From assembly GCA_007280905.1 (NCBI GenBank), contig QYQM01000077.1:1-64000 (forward strand): a stretch of 64,000 nt of DNA, written 5' to 3'. Positions 17,759 through 27,503 of the stretch are shown here, in pieces (the stretch's first letter is position 1; every line of letters begins with the position of its first letter). A model generated the notes under the pieces. That model had not been told where the DNA came from, made no database searches, and was given only the letters and a program-made list of their open reading frames with translations. The translations under genes were made by a program, and so were the position numbers. The stretch is from Porphyromonadaceae bacterium (lineage in GTDB: Bacteria > Bacteroidota > Bacteroidia > Bacteroidales > UBA12481).

Positions 17759-19660
17759 TCAGGCCGGGCAGATTTCACGGATTGCATTGGCAATGCTCTC
17801 GGGATCAAAACCGCATTCCCGGTATAGCTGTCGTTGGGTTCCCTGTTCAATAAATTCATCAGGAATTCCAAGCATTCTGAGGGTTGAACTATAGTTGTGA
17901 TGTACCATGAACTCAGTAATTGCGCTGCCGAAACCGCCAACAATGGTGCCGTCCTCAACCGTAATTATTTTTTTGAACCGTGTAAAAACATCATGGAGAA
18001 TGACCTCATCCAGAGGTTTGATAAACCGCATATCGAAATGGGCAGGTTTAATGCCTTCTTTTTCAAGTATCTGGAATGCCTTCATTACGAGGTTGCCGGG
18101 ATGGCCAACTGAAAGGACGGCCACTTCGGATCCATCAGTAATCATTCGCCCTTTACCGATCGGAATGCTGGCAAATGGCCGCCGCCAATCGGTCATTACG
18201 CCCTGGCCCCTTGGATAGCGAATGGCAAACGGACCATGAATCCCTTCCTGAGCTGTGAACATCAGGTTTCTTAATTCCTCCTCGTTCATCGGCGCCGAAA
18301 CGATCATATTCGGGATGATTCGCATATAGGCCAGGTCGAATGAACCGTGGTGCGTGGGCCCGTCGGTTCCCACCAAACCTCCCCGGTCGAGACAAAAAAT
18401 GACCGGTAATTTCTGCAGTGCAATATCGTGAATCACCTGATCGAAGGCCCGCTGCATGAAAGATGAATATATATTACAGAAAGGAATGAATCCTTGTGTT
18501 GCTAACCCGGCAGAAAAGGTAACGGCATGCTGTTCCGCGATCCCGACATCAAAAGTCCGATCGGGCATTTCTTCCTTCATAAAGGTCATGGATGATCCGG
18601 CGAGCATGGCAGGTGTGATCCCCATTATTTTAGGGTTCATTTTGGCCAATTCCAGCAGGGTGTGTCCAAATACATCCTGATATTTTGAAGGAAAACCCGA
18701 TGGCTCCTCGTCAATAATTTCCCCGGTCACTTTATTAAATTTACCAGGAGAATGATAGACAGTCTGATTGATCTCGGCCAGAGGCACCCCTTTTCCTTTT
18801 TTAGTTAGAACATGCAGCAGCTTAGGGCCGTCGATTTTTTTCATATCCTCCAGGATTTTCACCAGGTGTATGACATCATGGCCGTCGACCGGTCCGAAAT
18901 ACCGGAAGTGGAGCGATTCAAACAGGTTACTCTGTTTGAGGATCATGTGTTTGATAGCGTTCTCCAAAGTTTGAACCATCCGCCGTGCATCGGGTCCGAT
19001 TTTGCTGAAAACGCCGAGAATTTTCCAGGTATCTTTCTTAAACCGGTTCCAGGTTCTGGAGGTGGTAATATCCATAAGATAATCATTCAGTGCACCATGG
19101 TTCGGATCGATGGCCATATTATTATCATTCAGGATTACCAGGATATTGGATCGTTCGATTCCGGCATTATTCAGTCCTTCAAATGCCATGCCTCCGGTAA
19201 GAGCGCCATCCCCGATCACGGCTATGGTATACCGGTTGGTTTCCCCTTTGCGATTGGCAGCAACGGCCATACCGAGTGCGGCCGAGATGGATGTGGAAGC
19301 GTGCCCCGTTCCAAAAGCGTCGTATTCACTTTCCTGCATTTTAGGAAAACCGCTGATCCCCTTAAATTTGCGGTTGGTGTGGAAAACATCACGCCGGCCG
19401 GTAAGTATTTTATGGCCGTAAGCCTGGTGGCCGACATCCCAGATGATCTGATCAAAAGGGGTATTATAAACATAATGAAGGGCCACCGTCAGTTCGACTA
19501 CTCCGAGGCTGGCGCCAAGGTGCCCCGGGTTGCACGAAACTTCCTCAATGATGAAATCCCTGAGTTCTTTACAAACCTGCAACAGGTCGGCTTCGCTAAG
19601 TTTTTTAAGGTCGGACGGACTGTTGATCGTTTTCAGCAGTGGGAAATTTTTTTCTTGCAT
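17759..19660 (-). CDS. dxs: 1-deoxy-D-xylulose-5-phosphate synthase
   Basis: GHLGASLGVVELTVALHYV; DVGHQAYGHKILTGRRD; GDGALTGGMAFEGLNNAG; DRGGLVGTDGPTHHGSFDL. Confidence 0.97.
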   Translation of the reverse strand: MQEKNFPLLKTINSPSDLKKLSEADLLQVCKELRDFIIEEVSCNPGHLGASLGVVELTVALHYVYNTPFDQIIWDVGHQAYGHKILTGRRDVFHTNRKFKGISGFPKMQESEYDAFGTGHASTSISAALGMAVAANRKGETNRYTIAVIGDGALTGGMAFEGLNNAGIERSNILVILNDNNMAIDPNHGALNDYLMDITTSRTWNRFKKDTWKILGVFSKIGPDARRMVQTLENAIKHMILKQSNLFESLHFRYFGPVDGHDVIHLVKILEDMKKIDGPKLLHVLTKKGKGVPLAEINQTVYHSPGKFNKVTGEIIDEEPSGFPSKYQDVFGHTLLELAKMNPKIMGITPAMLAGSSMTFMKEEMPDRTFDVGIAEQHAVTFSAGLATQGFIPFCNIYSSFMQRAFDQVIHDIALQKLPVIFCLDRGGLVGTDGPTHHGSFDLAYMRIIPNMIVSAPMNEEELRNLMFTAQEGIHGPFAIRYPRGQGVMTDWRRPFASIPIGKGRMITDGSEVAVLSVGHPGNLVMKAFQILEKEGIKPAHFDMRFIKPLDEVILHDVFTRFKKIITVEDGTIVGGFGSAITEFMVHHNYSSTLRMLGIPDEFIEQGTQRQLYRECGFDPESIANAIREICPA

Positions 19661-19686
19661 AAGAATCGGGTTGATCCCGGGAGGTG

Positions 19687-20250
19687 TCAGATCGTCATTA
19701 TATCTTTTTCTTTGACTAAGAGCCTGTCGTCAACTACTTTGATGTATCTGTCGGTCATTTCCTGAACCAGTTTTTCCGCATCCTTTTCTTCATCCTCTGA
19801 AAGGCCTTCCTTAATCAGTTTTTTGAGCTGATCATTTCCATCACGCCTGTTATTCCGGATTCCGACGCGTGCGCTTTCGCCTTCAGTTTTCACCTTTTTA
19901 ACCAGTTCGCGCCGACGGTCCTCAGTGAGCAACGGGATGTTAATCCGGATGATTTCACCGTTATTAACCGGTGTCATCCCGAGATTAGCAGCCAGTATGG
20001 ACTTTTCAATCGGATCGATCATGTTTTTTTCCCATGGCTGAATGGCCAGCGTGCGCGGATCGGGCGAATTCACGTTGGCTATCTGAGTCAGGGGGGTAAG
20101 TATGCCATAATAATTGACCATGATCCCATCCAGCATATGAATATTGGCCCGGCTAGCCCGGATTTTCGACAGTTCATTGTCGAGATGTTTGACGGTCCGC
20201 TCCATTTTTTCCCCGGTATCTTCGAGGATCATTTCAACTTCTTCGTTCAT
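19687..20250 (-). CDS. frr: Ribosome recycling factor
   Basis: LSKIRASRANIHMLDGIMVNYYG; IQPWEKNMIDPIEKSILAANLGMTPVNNGEIIRINIP. Confidence 0.97.
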   Translation of the reverse strand: MNEEVEMILEDTGEKMERTVKHLDNELSKIRASRANIHMLDGIMVNYYGILTPLTQIANVNSPDPRTLAIQPWEKNMIDPIEKSILAANLGMTPVNNGEIIRINIPLLTEDRRRELVKKVKTEGESARVGIRNNRRDGNDQLKKLIKEGLSEDEEKDAEKLVQEMTDRYIKVVDDRLLVKEKDIMTI

Positions 20251-20288
20251 AGCCTTTATTCGTTAGAATTCAAGGAATGCAAAATTAT

Positions 20289-20999
20289 TTATTTCTGAAT
20301 GATGGTGCCAATTTTTTCACCCGAAATCAATCGTTTCAGGTTACCGGGGGTATTCATATCAAAAACCATGATGGGCAGATTGTTTTCCCGGCAGAGCGTA
20401 AAAGCGGTTTGATCCATGATGGTAAGGTTACGTGCAATGACCTCATCGAAAGAGATATGGTCGAATCGGGTAGCCAGCGGATCCTTTTCCGGGTCAGCAT
20501 TGTAAACACCATCCACGCGGGTGCCCTTGAGGAGAACTTCTGCACCGATCTCAATTCCCCGCAGAGCTGCAGTGGTATCGGTGGTAAAAAATGGATTTCC
20601 GGTACCGGCTGAGAAGATGCACACATGCCCGGCTTCAAGTGCTTCAACTACTTTGTCGCGGTGCCAGTATTCAGCAACCGGTTCCATCCTGACAGCAGTG
20701 AACAATCTTGAGGGAGTACCGTATTGACGGAACGCTGACTGGAGGGCCAGGCCATTGATGACGGTTGCAAGCATTCCCATGTAATCCCCTTTTACCCGGT
20801 CGTAACCTGCCTTTGCCCCGGATAGTCCACGAAAAATATTCCCACCGCCTATAACCAGGCCCACCTGAACCCCGAGTTCACGAATTTCCGCAACCTGGCT
20901 TGTAAAACTTTCGAGCTGGCCTGTATCGATGCCATGGGATGATTGCCCCATGAGCGATTCCCCGGATAATTTCAGAAGAATTCTTTTGTAAGTTGCCAT
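20289..20999 (-). CDS. pyrH: UMP kinase
   Basis: YKRILLKLSGESLMG; LVIGGGNIFRG; DYMGMLATVINGLALQ; GTGNPFFTTDTTAALRG. Confidence 0.97.
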   Translation of the reverse strand: MATYKRILLKLSGESLMGQSSHGIDTGQLESFTSQVAEIRELGVQVGLVIGGGNIFRGLSGAKAGYDRVKGDYMGMLATVINGLALQSAFRQYGTPSRLFTAVRMEPVAEYWHRDKVVEALEAGHVCIFSAGTGNPFFTTDTTAALRGIEIGAEVLLKGTRVDGVYNADPEKDPLATRFDHISFDEVIARNLTIMDQTAFTLCRENNLPIMVFDMNTPGNLKRLISGEKIGTIIQK

Positions 21000-21024
21000 G
21001 TTTGATGGGTATGAACGCCGAAAG

Positions 21025-21056
21025 ATAAAAAAAATCCCGGTGGTGACCGGGATTTT
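21025..21056 (-). terminator. Intrinsic terminator downstream of tsf
   Basis: Minus strand: aatcccggt-cacc-accgggattttttttatc (AATCCCGGT/ACCGGGATT stem, T tract). Confidence 0.8.
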
Positions 21057-21088
21057 CAGGTATCATATCCGCGAGCGGAAGAGTTTCG

Positions 21089-21919
21089 TTAGTCGTTCAG
21101 AGTAAACCGGACAAAATCCACAACGGTGAGGTCTTTATCGACATGGGTCAGATAATCGCCCACCGAAATTTTGTGGTCTTTAATGAAATCCTGGCTTAAC
21201 AAGGTGTTTTCCTTGAAGAATTTACCCAGTTTTCCTTCTGCGATTTTATCGATGATACTGGCAGGTTTTCCTTCTTCGATGGCGATTGCACGGCCAATCT
21301 CAAGTTCTTTATCGATAACAGCCTGTGGGATCCGGTCCTTGTTCACTGCTACCGGGGCCATAGCAGCAACCTGCATGGCAATATCTTTGGCAGTCTGAGC
21401 ATCAGCAACCTTTTTAGTAAGGCTGACGAGCGAAGCCAAACGGTTTCCCGGATGAATATAAGGCATTACAAAGGGTGATTCCAGTGATTTAAAGAAAGAA
21501 ATATCCACTTTTTCGCCGATGATACCGGTCATGTTGGTCACTTCGCTCTCAATGGTATGCCCATCAACAGAAAGTTTTTTCAATTCTTCGAGGGTGGTTA
21601 CTTTCTTAGCTATGGCTGCATCAGCGAACAGATGGGCTTTTTTGACGAAATCTTCGTTTTTTGCTACGAAATCGGTTTCGCAATTGAGCACGAGCAACAC
21701 ACCAAAAGTATGATCGCTGTTGGATTTAGCAATAACTGCACCTTCAGTGGCTTCGCGGTCTGCTCTTTTGTTGGCCACTTTTTGTCCTTTTTTCCGGAGA
21801 ATATCGATAGCCTTATCAAAATCACCGTTGGTTTCAGAGAGGGCCTGTTTGCAGTCCATCATACCGGCACCGGTCATTTGACGTAATTTTGCAACGTCAG
21901 AAGCTTTAATTTCTGTCAT
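21089..21919 (-). CDS. tsf: Elongation factor Ts
   Basis: VAKLRQMTGAGMMDCKQALSETNGDFDKAIDILRKKG; VLVLNCETDFVAKNEDF. Confidence 0.97.
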   Translation of the reverse strand: MTEIKASDVAKLRQMTGAGMMDCKQALSETNGDFDKAIDILRKKGQKVANKRADREATEGAVIAKSNSDHTFGVLLVLNCETDFVAKNEDFVKKAHLFADAAIAKKVTTLEELKKLSVDGHTIESEVTNMTGIIGEKVDISFFKSLESPFVMPYIHPGNRLASLVSLTKKVADAQTAKDIAMQVAAMAPVAVNKDRIPQAVIDKELEIGRAIAIEEGKPASIIDKIAEGKLGKFFKENTLLSQDFIKDHKISVGDYLTHVDKDLTVVDFVRFTLND

Positions 21920-21937
21920 GATGTTTAAAAATTGAAA

Positions 21938-22774
21938 TTATTCAGAAACTTCCACATCTGCTACATCACCTGCTGCAACCTCAGTTGAGATGCGCTTGCG
22001 AATGGTTTTTCTGCCAGTTGGGCGGGCCGGTTCCTCGGAGGGTTCCGATTTTTTCGGCTTCACCGTTTCTTCTTTATCTTTTTCAGCCTTTCTTTCATTC
22101 AGGCCTTCTTCGATAGCTTTGCACATAATTCCGCAGATGAGTGCGATCGATTTGGAGGCATCATCGTTGGCCGGGATTGCAAAGTCCACTTTTTCAGGAT
22201 CCGAGTTGGTATCAACCATCCCAAATACCGGAATATTCAGTTTATGCGCTTCGTTTACGGCGATATGTTCTTTGGATACGTCAACAACGAACAGGGCTGC
22301 CGGCAAACGGGTAAGGTCCTTGATGCTGCCGAGCAGTTTTTCCAGTTTAGTACGCTGACGGGTCACCTGCAGGCGTTCGCGTTTCGACATATGATCGAAG
22401 GTGCCGTCGGTAGCCATCTTGTCGATGGAAACCATTTTTTTAACAGCTTTCCGTACGGTAGGGAAGTTGGTGAGCATACCGCCCGACCAGCGTTCAGTAA
22501 TGAAAGGCATTCCTGTTGGTGTAACCTTTTCGGCTACAATTTCTTTTGCCTGTTTCTTTGTGGCAACAAACAAAATTTTCCGCCCCGATTTTGCAATCCG
22601 CTTCAATGCTTCGGCGGCCTCATCGATTTTAAAAGCGGTTTTGTGCAGATCAATAATATGGATCCCGTTCTTCTCCATGAAGATATAGGGAGCCATGTTG
22701 GGGTTCCATTTCCGTTTCAGATGGCCGAAATGGACACCAGCATCGAGCAATTCCTGAAAATCTGTTCTGGGCAT
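21938..22774 (-). CDS. rpsB: 30S ribosomal protein S2
   Basis: Start reassigned to MPRTDFQELLDAGVHFGHLKRKWNPNMAPYIF; the longer track ORF (to 23026) overlaps rpsI. Confidence 0.96.
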   Translation of the reverse strand: MPRTDFQELLDAGVHFGHLKRKWNPNMAPYIFMEKNGIHIIDLHKTAFKIDEAAEALKRIAKSGRKILFVATKKQAKEIVAEKVTPTGMPFITERWSGGMLTNFPTVRKAVKKMVSIDKMATDGTFDHMSKRERLQVTRQRTKLEKLLGSIKDLTRLPAALFVVDVSKEHIAVNEAHKLNIPVFGMVDTNSDPEKVDFAIPANDDASKSIALICGIMCKAIEEGLNERKAEKDKEETVKPKKSEPSEEPARPTGRKTIRKRISTEVAAGDVADVEVSE

Positions 22775-22790
22775 ATTTGATGAAGAGATA

Positions 22791-23177
22791 TTAGCGTTTT
22801 GAGAATTGAAAGCGTTTCCTTGCACCGGGTTGACCAGGTTTTTTTCGTTCAACAACCCTCGGATCACGGGTAAGAAAACCATTGGCACGGAGAATTTTTT
22901 TACACTCCGGGTCAATTTCCACCAGTGCACGGGCGATTGCCAGACGGAGAGCTTCAGCCTGTCCTGTGATTCCGCCTCCATCGAGATTAACGCGGATATC
23001 ATATTTTCCGGCCACCTCAAGAACATTAAGCGGCTGGGTTACAATATGCTGAAGCTGAAAAAGCGGAAAATAGTCGGCCAAATCTTTTTTATTGATGGTG
23101 ATCTGTCCTTTTCCTTCGTTGACAATAATACGGGCAACAGCCGCTTTCCTTCTACCAATTGTGTTAATCAGTTCCAT
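22791..23177 (-). CDS. rpsI: 30S ribosomal protein S9
   Basis: GRRKAAVARI; LRLAIARALV; LTRDPRVVERKKPGQPGARKRFQFSKR. Confidence 0.97.
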   Translation of the reverse strand: MELINTIGRRKAAVARIIVNEGKGQITINKKDLADYFPLFQLQHIVTQPLNVLEVAGKYDIRVNLDGGGITGQAEALRLAIARALVEIDPECKKILRANGFLTRDPRVVERKKPGQPGARKRFQFSKR

Positions 23178-23189
23178 GAATCTTATGTA

Positions 23190-23639
23190 CTACTTTTGTA
23201 ATTCGATAATTTTTGGCATCTGGGCTTCGTGCGGGTGTTCGTTTCCGGAATAAACATGCAGATTCCTGAAAATTTCACGGCCCAAACGATTTTTCGGTAA
23301 CATTCCTTTAACAGCATGCTCAACCATACGGGTTGGATCTTTAGCCATCATCTGAGCGGGTGTAACTTCTTTCTGACCACCCGGATAGCCGCTATAGAAA
23401 AACAGTACACGGTCAGTCATTTTTTTCCCGGTCATCCGGACTTTGTCAGCGTTGATAACGATAACATGGTCTCCGCAGTCAACATGAGGGGTGTAACTGG
23501 CCTTGTTCTTTCCACGAAGAATGCTGGCTACTTCTGATGAGAAACGGCCCAACACAGCGTTGGTTGCGTCGATCACCACCCATTCCTTTTTAACAGTTGC
23601 CTTGTTGGCCGAGATCGTTTTGTAGCTTAACGTATTCAC
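23190..23639 (-). CDS. rplM: 50S ribosomal protein L13
   Basis: WVVIDATNAVLGRFSSEVASILRGKNKASYTPHVDCGDHVIVINADKV. Confidence 0.97.
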   Translation of the reverse strand: MNTLSYKTISANKATVKKEWVVIDATNAVLGRFSSEVASILRGKNKASYTPHVDCGDHVIVINADKVRMTGKKMTDRVLFFYSGYPGGQKEVTPAQMMAKDPTRMVEHAVKGMLPKNRLGREIFRNLHVYSGNEHPHEAQMPKIIELQK

Positions 23640-23804
23640 TTTAATCCGTCCTTTAAAATTAATAGCTGATATTCAATACGACGAGCCAGGCTCGAACGAA
23701 TTGGAGTGCAAAAATACAACTTTTTTTTTACGTACCAAGTTTATCAACTTTTAATTTGTTGAGAACTCGGTCGATTACAGTCTGGCTGTCTGTAAGAAGG
23801 ATTG

Positions 23805-24731
23805 TTAAAAGGTTACCAGGTGAGTTTCTATCTGCCGGGTAATCTCAAGTGCCTTGAACCCTCCCTCCAGGCTCGAGAGAGAATGGCGCCCCCCTTCAAG
23901 CGCATGGATGAAACTCAGGCACTGACGGGCCACTTCTGCTTCGCCGGGCGGATCCGGCCTGAGCCTCACGGAAGCATCGCCCGCCGGAGGCCACAAAATC
24001 TTATCGGAAAATGAAAACCCGGCTTCCGCCTTCTGGTATTCTTCAAGGTGACTGGTCCCTTTCAGGAGATCGATCAGAATGATGCCATCTGACTGGATGA
24101 TCTCAATGCGACGGTCCGGTATTTTTGCAAATTTCCGGATAGCCAGACTAATAACCGATCCATTGTGCAATTCAACGCGGATATCTAACTGGATGGTTGT
24201 TCCGTTCAGCAGCCGGGAGGCATGCGGCCTCACCCTTTTCACCGTGCTGCCTGATAGCCCCAGGGCAAGATCGAGATCGGCCAGGATGGTTTTAAAAACC
24301 TGCCGGTGGCTTTCTTCTGACGATAGTTCCGGGAGGAAATCGGTAATCCGGATACTCTGTGGTTGAAAAATATGCATCAGTGAACTCCGGAATGCGGGAT
24401 GATACCAGTCGTGATGCCCAACCTGCACCTGAACGTGCGCTTCATGGGCAAGCTTGACCATGAAGGGTGCTTCATCCATGAATTCAAACACCGGAAAACC
24501 AAGTGAAAGGTGCCTCGATCGACGAATCACCTGTATGGCTTCGTTCATACTCCCGTTAATTTTCTCGGGAATCCATATCAGGTCGGAAAAATCAATCAGC
24601 TGCCGGGTGGCCAGGGGTGATGATTCCTGCGGATTAATCCAGCCTATAAGGCTTGAACCGGAAGTTTTCAGCGTTTCTTCAAGAACTTCCGACCATTTAC
24701 CTTGCCCAGACAATATCCCGACTGAATACAT
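23805..24731 (-). CDS. Gfo/Idh/MocA family oxidoreductase-like protein
   Basis: N-terminal YSVGILSGQGKWSEVLEETLKTSGSSLIGW Rossmann-like; oxidoreductase C-terminal-like; divergent. Confidence 0.6.
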   Translation of the reverse strand: MYSVGILSGQGKWSEVLEETLKTSGSSLIGWINPQESSPLATRQLIDFSDLIWIPEKINGSMNEAIQVIRRSRHLSLGFPVFEFMDEAPFMVKLAHEAHVQVQVGHHDWYHPAFRSSLMHIFQPQSIRITDFLPELSSEESHRQVFKTILADLDLALGLSGSTVKRVRPHASRLLNGTTIQLDIRVELHNGSVISLAIRKFAKIPDRRIEIIQSDGIILIDLLKGTSHLEEYQKAEAGFSFSDKILWPPAGDASVRLRPDPPGEAEVARQCLSFIHALEGGRHSLSSLEGGFKALEITRQIETHLVTF

Positions 24732-24815
24732 TGTTTTTTATACAAATAAACCTGTTTTTAATTCTATCACAGGCTCAAAACCAGACAACTTATTAAATTG
24801 CACCTGTGTAAAACT

Positions 24816-24823
24816 TAAATTTG
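24816..24823 (+). promoter_or_regulatory. Candidate Bacteroidota sigma-ABfr -7 element TAAATTTG
   Basis: Matches TAnnTTTG 18 nt upstream of ATG 24841; TTG about 19 nt further upstream. Confidence 0.45.
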
Positions 24824-24840
24824 TTCCATATTCGTCAAAT

Positions 24841-26511
24841 ATGAATCAGAACCTGTTCAAACGATACGCGAACTTCCGGAATCTTTACCTGCTTTTACTT
24901 TTAGTGATGGCGGTCAGCCTGCCACTGTCGAAATATCTAACCAGTGCAGCACAGATACTACTGGTCGTAACCTGGCTGGCAGATAGGAAATTCGATGAAA
25001 AATGGCGCCGTATCAAGAGAAGTCCACAGATCTTGATATTCACCTTCCTGTTTCTTGTTCCCTTGCTGGCGATGGCTTACACAAAAGATATTCCGTTTGG
25101 CCTCAGTGATCTGAGAGTAAAACTCCCGCTATTTCTTTTGCCTTTGGTATTAGGCAGCATTAAACCGCTCAATAATAATGAGATGCGGATTATTCTGGGC
25201 GGATTTGTGATTGCCGTTTTTATCGGGGCCCTGGTCAGCCTGAGCATCATGCTGGGCATCGGACCTGCTGTTTATACTAACGATCGTGAAACCATTCTGT
25301 TTATTTCCCATATCCGGTTTGCCCTGATGGTTGTGCTCGCCATATTCATCCTTTTTTATTATGCCTTCGATCACCAAACTCCCCCCCGTTTGAACTTAAT
25401 ACTTGTGCCTTGCGCCTTGTGCCTTATTATTTTCCTCTTCCTTCTTAAATCCCTAACTGGTGTGGTGATACTGGTCATCGGAGGAATGCTGCTGACTTTG
25501 CGGTGGGGTTTGAAACAATCTAATTTTCTTGTCAGGTGGTTTGTAATAGTTGGTCTGGCCACGATTCCGGTTTTAGCCGGATTTTATCTGGACGACCAGG
25601 CCGGACGATTCTATACCATCAGAGACAATACCGGTGATCTTGACTTGACCACTGTTAAAGGAAACCCTTACTGGCACGATACTGCCAATCTGATGATTGA
25701 GAACGGCTATCATGTCGGTTTTTACCTGTGTGAACCTGAATTGAGCGATGCCTGGAACAGTGTTAGTAAAATGGATTACAACGGGCCCGACCGGAAAAGC
25801 CAGAAGCTTAAATACACCCTTATCCGGTATCTGACTTCTCTTGGGCTGCGTAAAGATGCCTATGGGGTGTCGCAACTGAAACCAGAAGACATTAAACTGA
25901 TCGAGAATGGTTTTGCTAATTGTATTTACAAACATCCCAAAAGGTTCAGTGTCCGCATTTATGAAACCATCTGGGAAATTGATCAATATAGGAAGGGAGC
26001 CAATCCAAGTGGCCACTCTGTAACACAACGGCTTGAATATCTGAAAACCGGATGGGCAATATTCAGGGATCATCCGTTATTTGGCGTAGGGACCGGTGAT
26101 ACTAAAATGGCATTTGAACAAAAATACGAGCAGATGCATTCACCATTGGATCCTGCCTGGCGGTTAAGGGCCCATAATCAGTTTCTTACATTTCTGATTG
26201 CTTTTGGAGTCATTGGATTTATTTTGATAATCAGCGCAATCATTCTCCCGGTGATTTTGGAAAAAAGGGGAAACCCTTATTTTATTATGATGTTTTTCCT
26301 GGTGACCATGCTTTCCATGCTGAATGAAGATACCCTTGAAACTCAGGCCGGGGTTGTTTTTTTTGCAATTTTTTACTGCCTTTTCGTTTTTGCTGATAGT
26401 TCCTTGCCGACAACCGATAACCTCCATCCACCTCACCCCCGTCCCCTATCCCGCGCTCGCTCCGCTCACGGGAGAGGGGAGCGCTCTGGCGTGACAACTG
26501 ATAACCGATAA
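24841..26511 (+). CDS. O-antigen ligase family protein
   Basis: Multiple TM; C-terminal LKTGWAIFRDHPLFGVGTGDTKMAFEQKY...RAHNQFLTFLIAFGVIGF is Wzy_C-like; start placed at MNQNLFKRYANF rather than 24454. Confidence 0.88.
   Translation: MNQNLFKRYANFRNLYLLLLLVMAVSLPLSKYLTSAAQILLVVTWLADRKFDEKWRRIKRSPQILIFTFLFLVPLLAMAYTKDIPFGLSDLRVKLPLFLLPLVLGSIKPLNNNEMRIILGGFVIAVFIGALVSLSIMLGIGPAVYTNDRETILFISHIRFALMVVLAIFILFYYAFDHQTPPRLNLILVPCALCLIIFLFLLKSLTGVVILVIGGMLLTLRWGLKQSNFLVRWFVIVGLATIPVLAGFYLDDQAGRFYTIRDNTGDLDLTTVKGNPYWHDTANLMIENGYHVGFYLCEPELSDAWNSVSKMDYNGPDRKSQKLKYTLIRYLTSLGLRKDAYGVSQLKPEDIKLIENGFANCIYKHPKRFSVRIYETIWEIDQYRKGANPSGHSVTQRLEYLKTGWAIFRDHPLFGVGTGDTKMAFEQKYEQMHSPLDPAWRLRAHNQFLTFLIAFGVIGFILIISAIILPVILEKRGNPYFIMMFFLVTMLSMLNEDTLETQAGVVFFAIFYCLFVFADSSLPTTDNLHPPHPRPLSRARSAHGRGERSGVTTDNR
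25402..25425. repeat. Variant heptamer array inside the O-antigen ligase gene (CTTGTGC CTTGCGC CTTGTGC)
   Basis: acttgtgccttgcgccttgtgcctta; same 7-bp family as GCCTTGA with T or C at the variable position. Confidence 0.75.
26427..26482. repeat. REP-like element (ctcacccccgtcccctatcccgcgctcgctccgctcacgggagaggggagcg)
   Basis: Arms cccctatcccg / cgggagagggg around a cgctcgctccgctca loop. Confidence 0.75.
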
Positions 26512-26517
26512 CATCTA

Positions 26518-26991
26518 ATGGATCAAATAGATAAAATATTTCTCGCCCGGGCCATCCAGCTGGCCAGGGAAAATGTGGCGATTGGCGGTGGACCATTCGG
26601 GGCCGTTATTGTACAAAATGGCCAAACAGTGGCCGAATCAGTCAACCAGGTGATATCCATACCGGATCCGACCGCCCATGCTGAAATCCAGACGATACGG
26701 CTGGCTGCAAAAAACCTGAAAACCTTCGACCTGACCGGGACCACACTCTATACATCCTGTGAGCCCTGCCCGATGTGCCTTGGTGCTGTATACTGGTCAC
26801 GCATCAACCGGGTGGTTTATGCATCCGACCGGCATGATGCAGAAAAAGCCGGCTTCCGGGATGCAGAACTTTACTTTGAGATCGCTTTGGATCCGGATCA
26901 GCGGGTGACCTCATTTGAACAACTGGATGTGCCGGAAAGTGGCCTGGAGTTTATCGACTGGAAGAATTCAGATATAAAAACAGACTATTGA
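26518..26991 (+). CDS. Nucleoside deaminase (guanine/tRNA adenosine deaminase-like)
   Basis: HAEIQTIRLAAKNL and CEPCPMCLGAVYWSRINRVVYASD zinc motifs. Confidence 0.9.
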   Translation: MDQIDKIFLARAIQLARENVAIGGGPFGAVIVQNGQTVAESVNQVISIPDPTAHAEIQTIRLAAKNLKTFDLTGTTLYTSCEPCPMCLGAVYWSRINRVVYASDRHDAEKAGFRDAELYFEIALDPDQRVTSFEQLDVPESGLEFIDWKNSDIKTDY

Positions 26992-27503
26992 AACATCGGC
27001 TGGATCATACCTTTTTTGATCGGGATGCTTTAGAGATCGCACCGGAAATCCTGGGCAAAACCCTGGTGAGAATATTGCCCGATGGGACCAGAATTTGCCT
27101 GCCAGTCACCGAAGTGGAAGTTTACCGGGGAATGGAAGACATTGCCTGCCATGCGAGCAAAGGCATGTCGGAGCGGAACCGGGTGATGTTCGGCCGGGGC
27201 GGTATAATATATATGTACCTCGTTTACGGCATGCACTGGATGTTCAACATAGTAACCGGAGAGCCAGGCCATCCGGAAGCCCTGTTAATCCGGGGTGTTG
27301 GAGATATTATCGGTCCGGGCCGTGTAACGAAACAACTGGAAATGGGGCGTGATTTTTACGGTGAAGATATGGTCTTGTCAGACAGAATCTGGCTCGCAGA
27401 TGGGCAACTCATAATAAACTTCAGAACGGGCCCCCGGGTCGGCATTAAATATGCCGGCGAACCGTGGGTAAGCTTACCTTGGCGCTATTGGGTGGAAAAA
27501 TGA
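26988..27503 (+). CDS. DNA-3-methyladenine glycosylase (AAG/Mpg family)
   Basis: FFDRDALEIAPEILGKTLV; EVEVYRGMEDIACHASKGMSERNRVMFGRGGIIYMYLVYGMHWMFNIVTG; TTG start. Confidence 0.93.
   Translation: MKHRLDHTFFDRDALEIAPEILGKTLVRILPDGTRICLPVTEVEVYRGMEDIACHASKGMSERNRVMFGRGGIIYMYLVYGMHWMFNIVTGEPGHPEALLIRGVGDIIGPGRVTKQLEMGRDFYGEDMVLSDRIWLADGQLIINFRTGPRVGIKYAGEPWVSLPWRYWVEK

Noticed and set aside
18812-19765. 317-aa + strand ORF
   Set aside because: Entirely antisense to dxs and the adjoining junction; no recognisable domains; dxs has clear motifs.
22775-23026. N-terminal extension of rpsB
   Set aside because: Overlaps rpsI; S2 homology starts at MPRTDFQ (22774).
24454-24840. N-terminal extension of the O-antigen ligase ORF
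   Set aside because: Antisense to the oxidoreductase gene; a plausible promoter and start lie at 24816-24841.
25573-26073. 166-aa - strand ORF
   Set aside because: Antisense to the O-antigen ligase gene; no recognisable family.
26518-27503. Deaminase plus glycosylase pair as a defence or base-editing module
   Set aside because: The deaminase has normal guanine/tRNA deaminase motifs and the AAG glycosylase is a common repair gene; adjacency alone is not enough.
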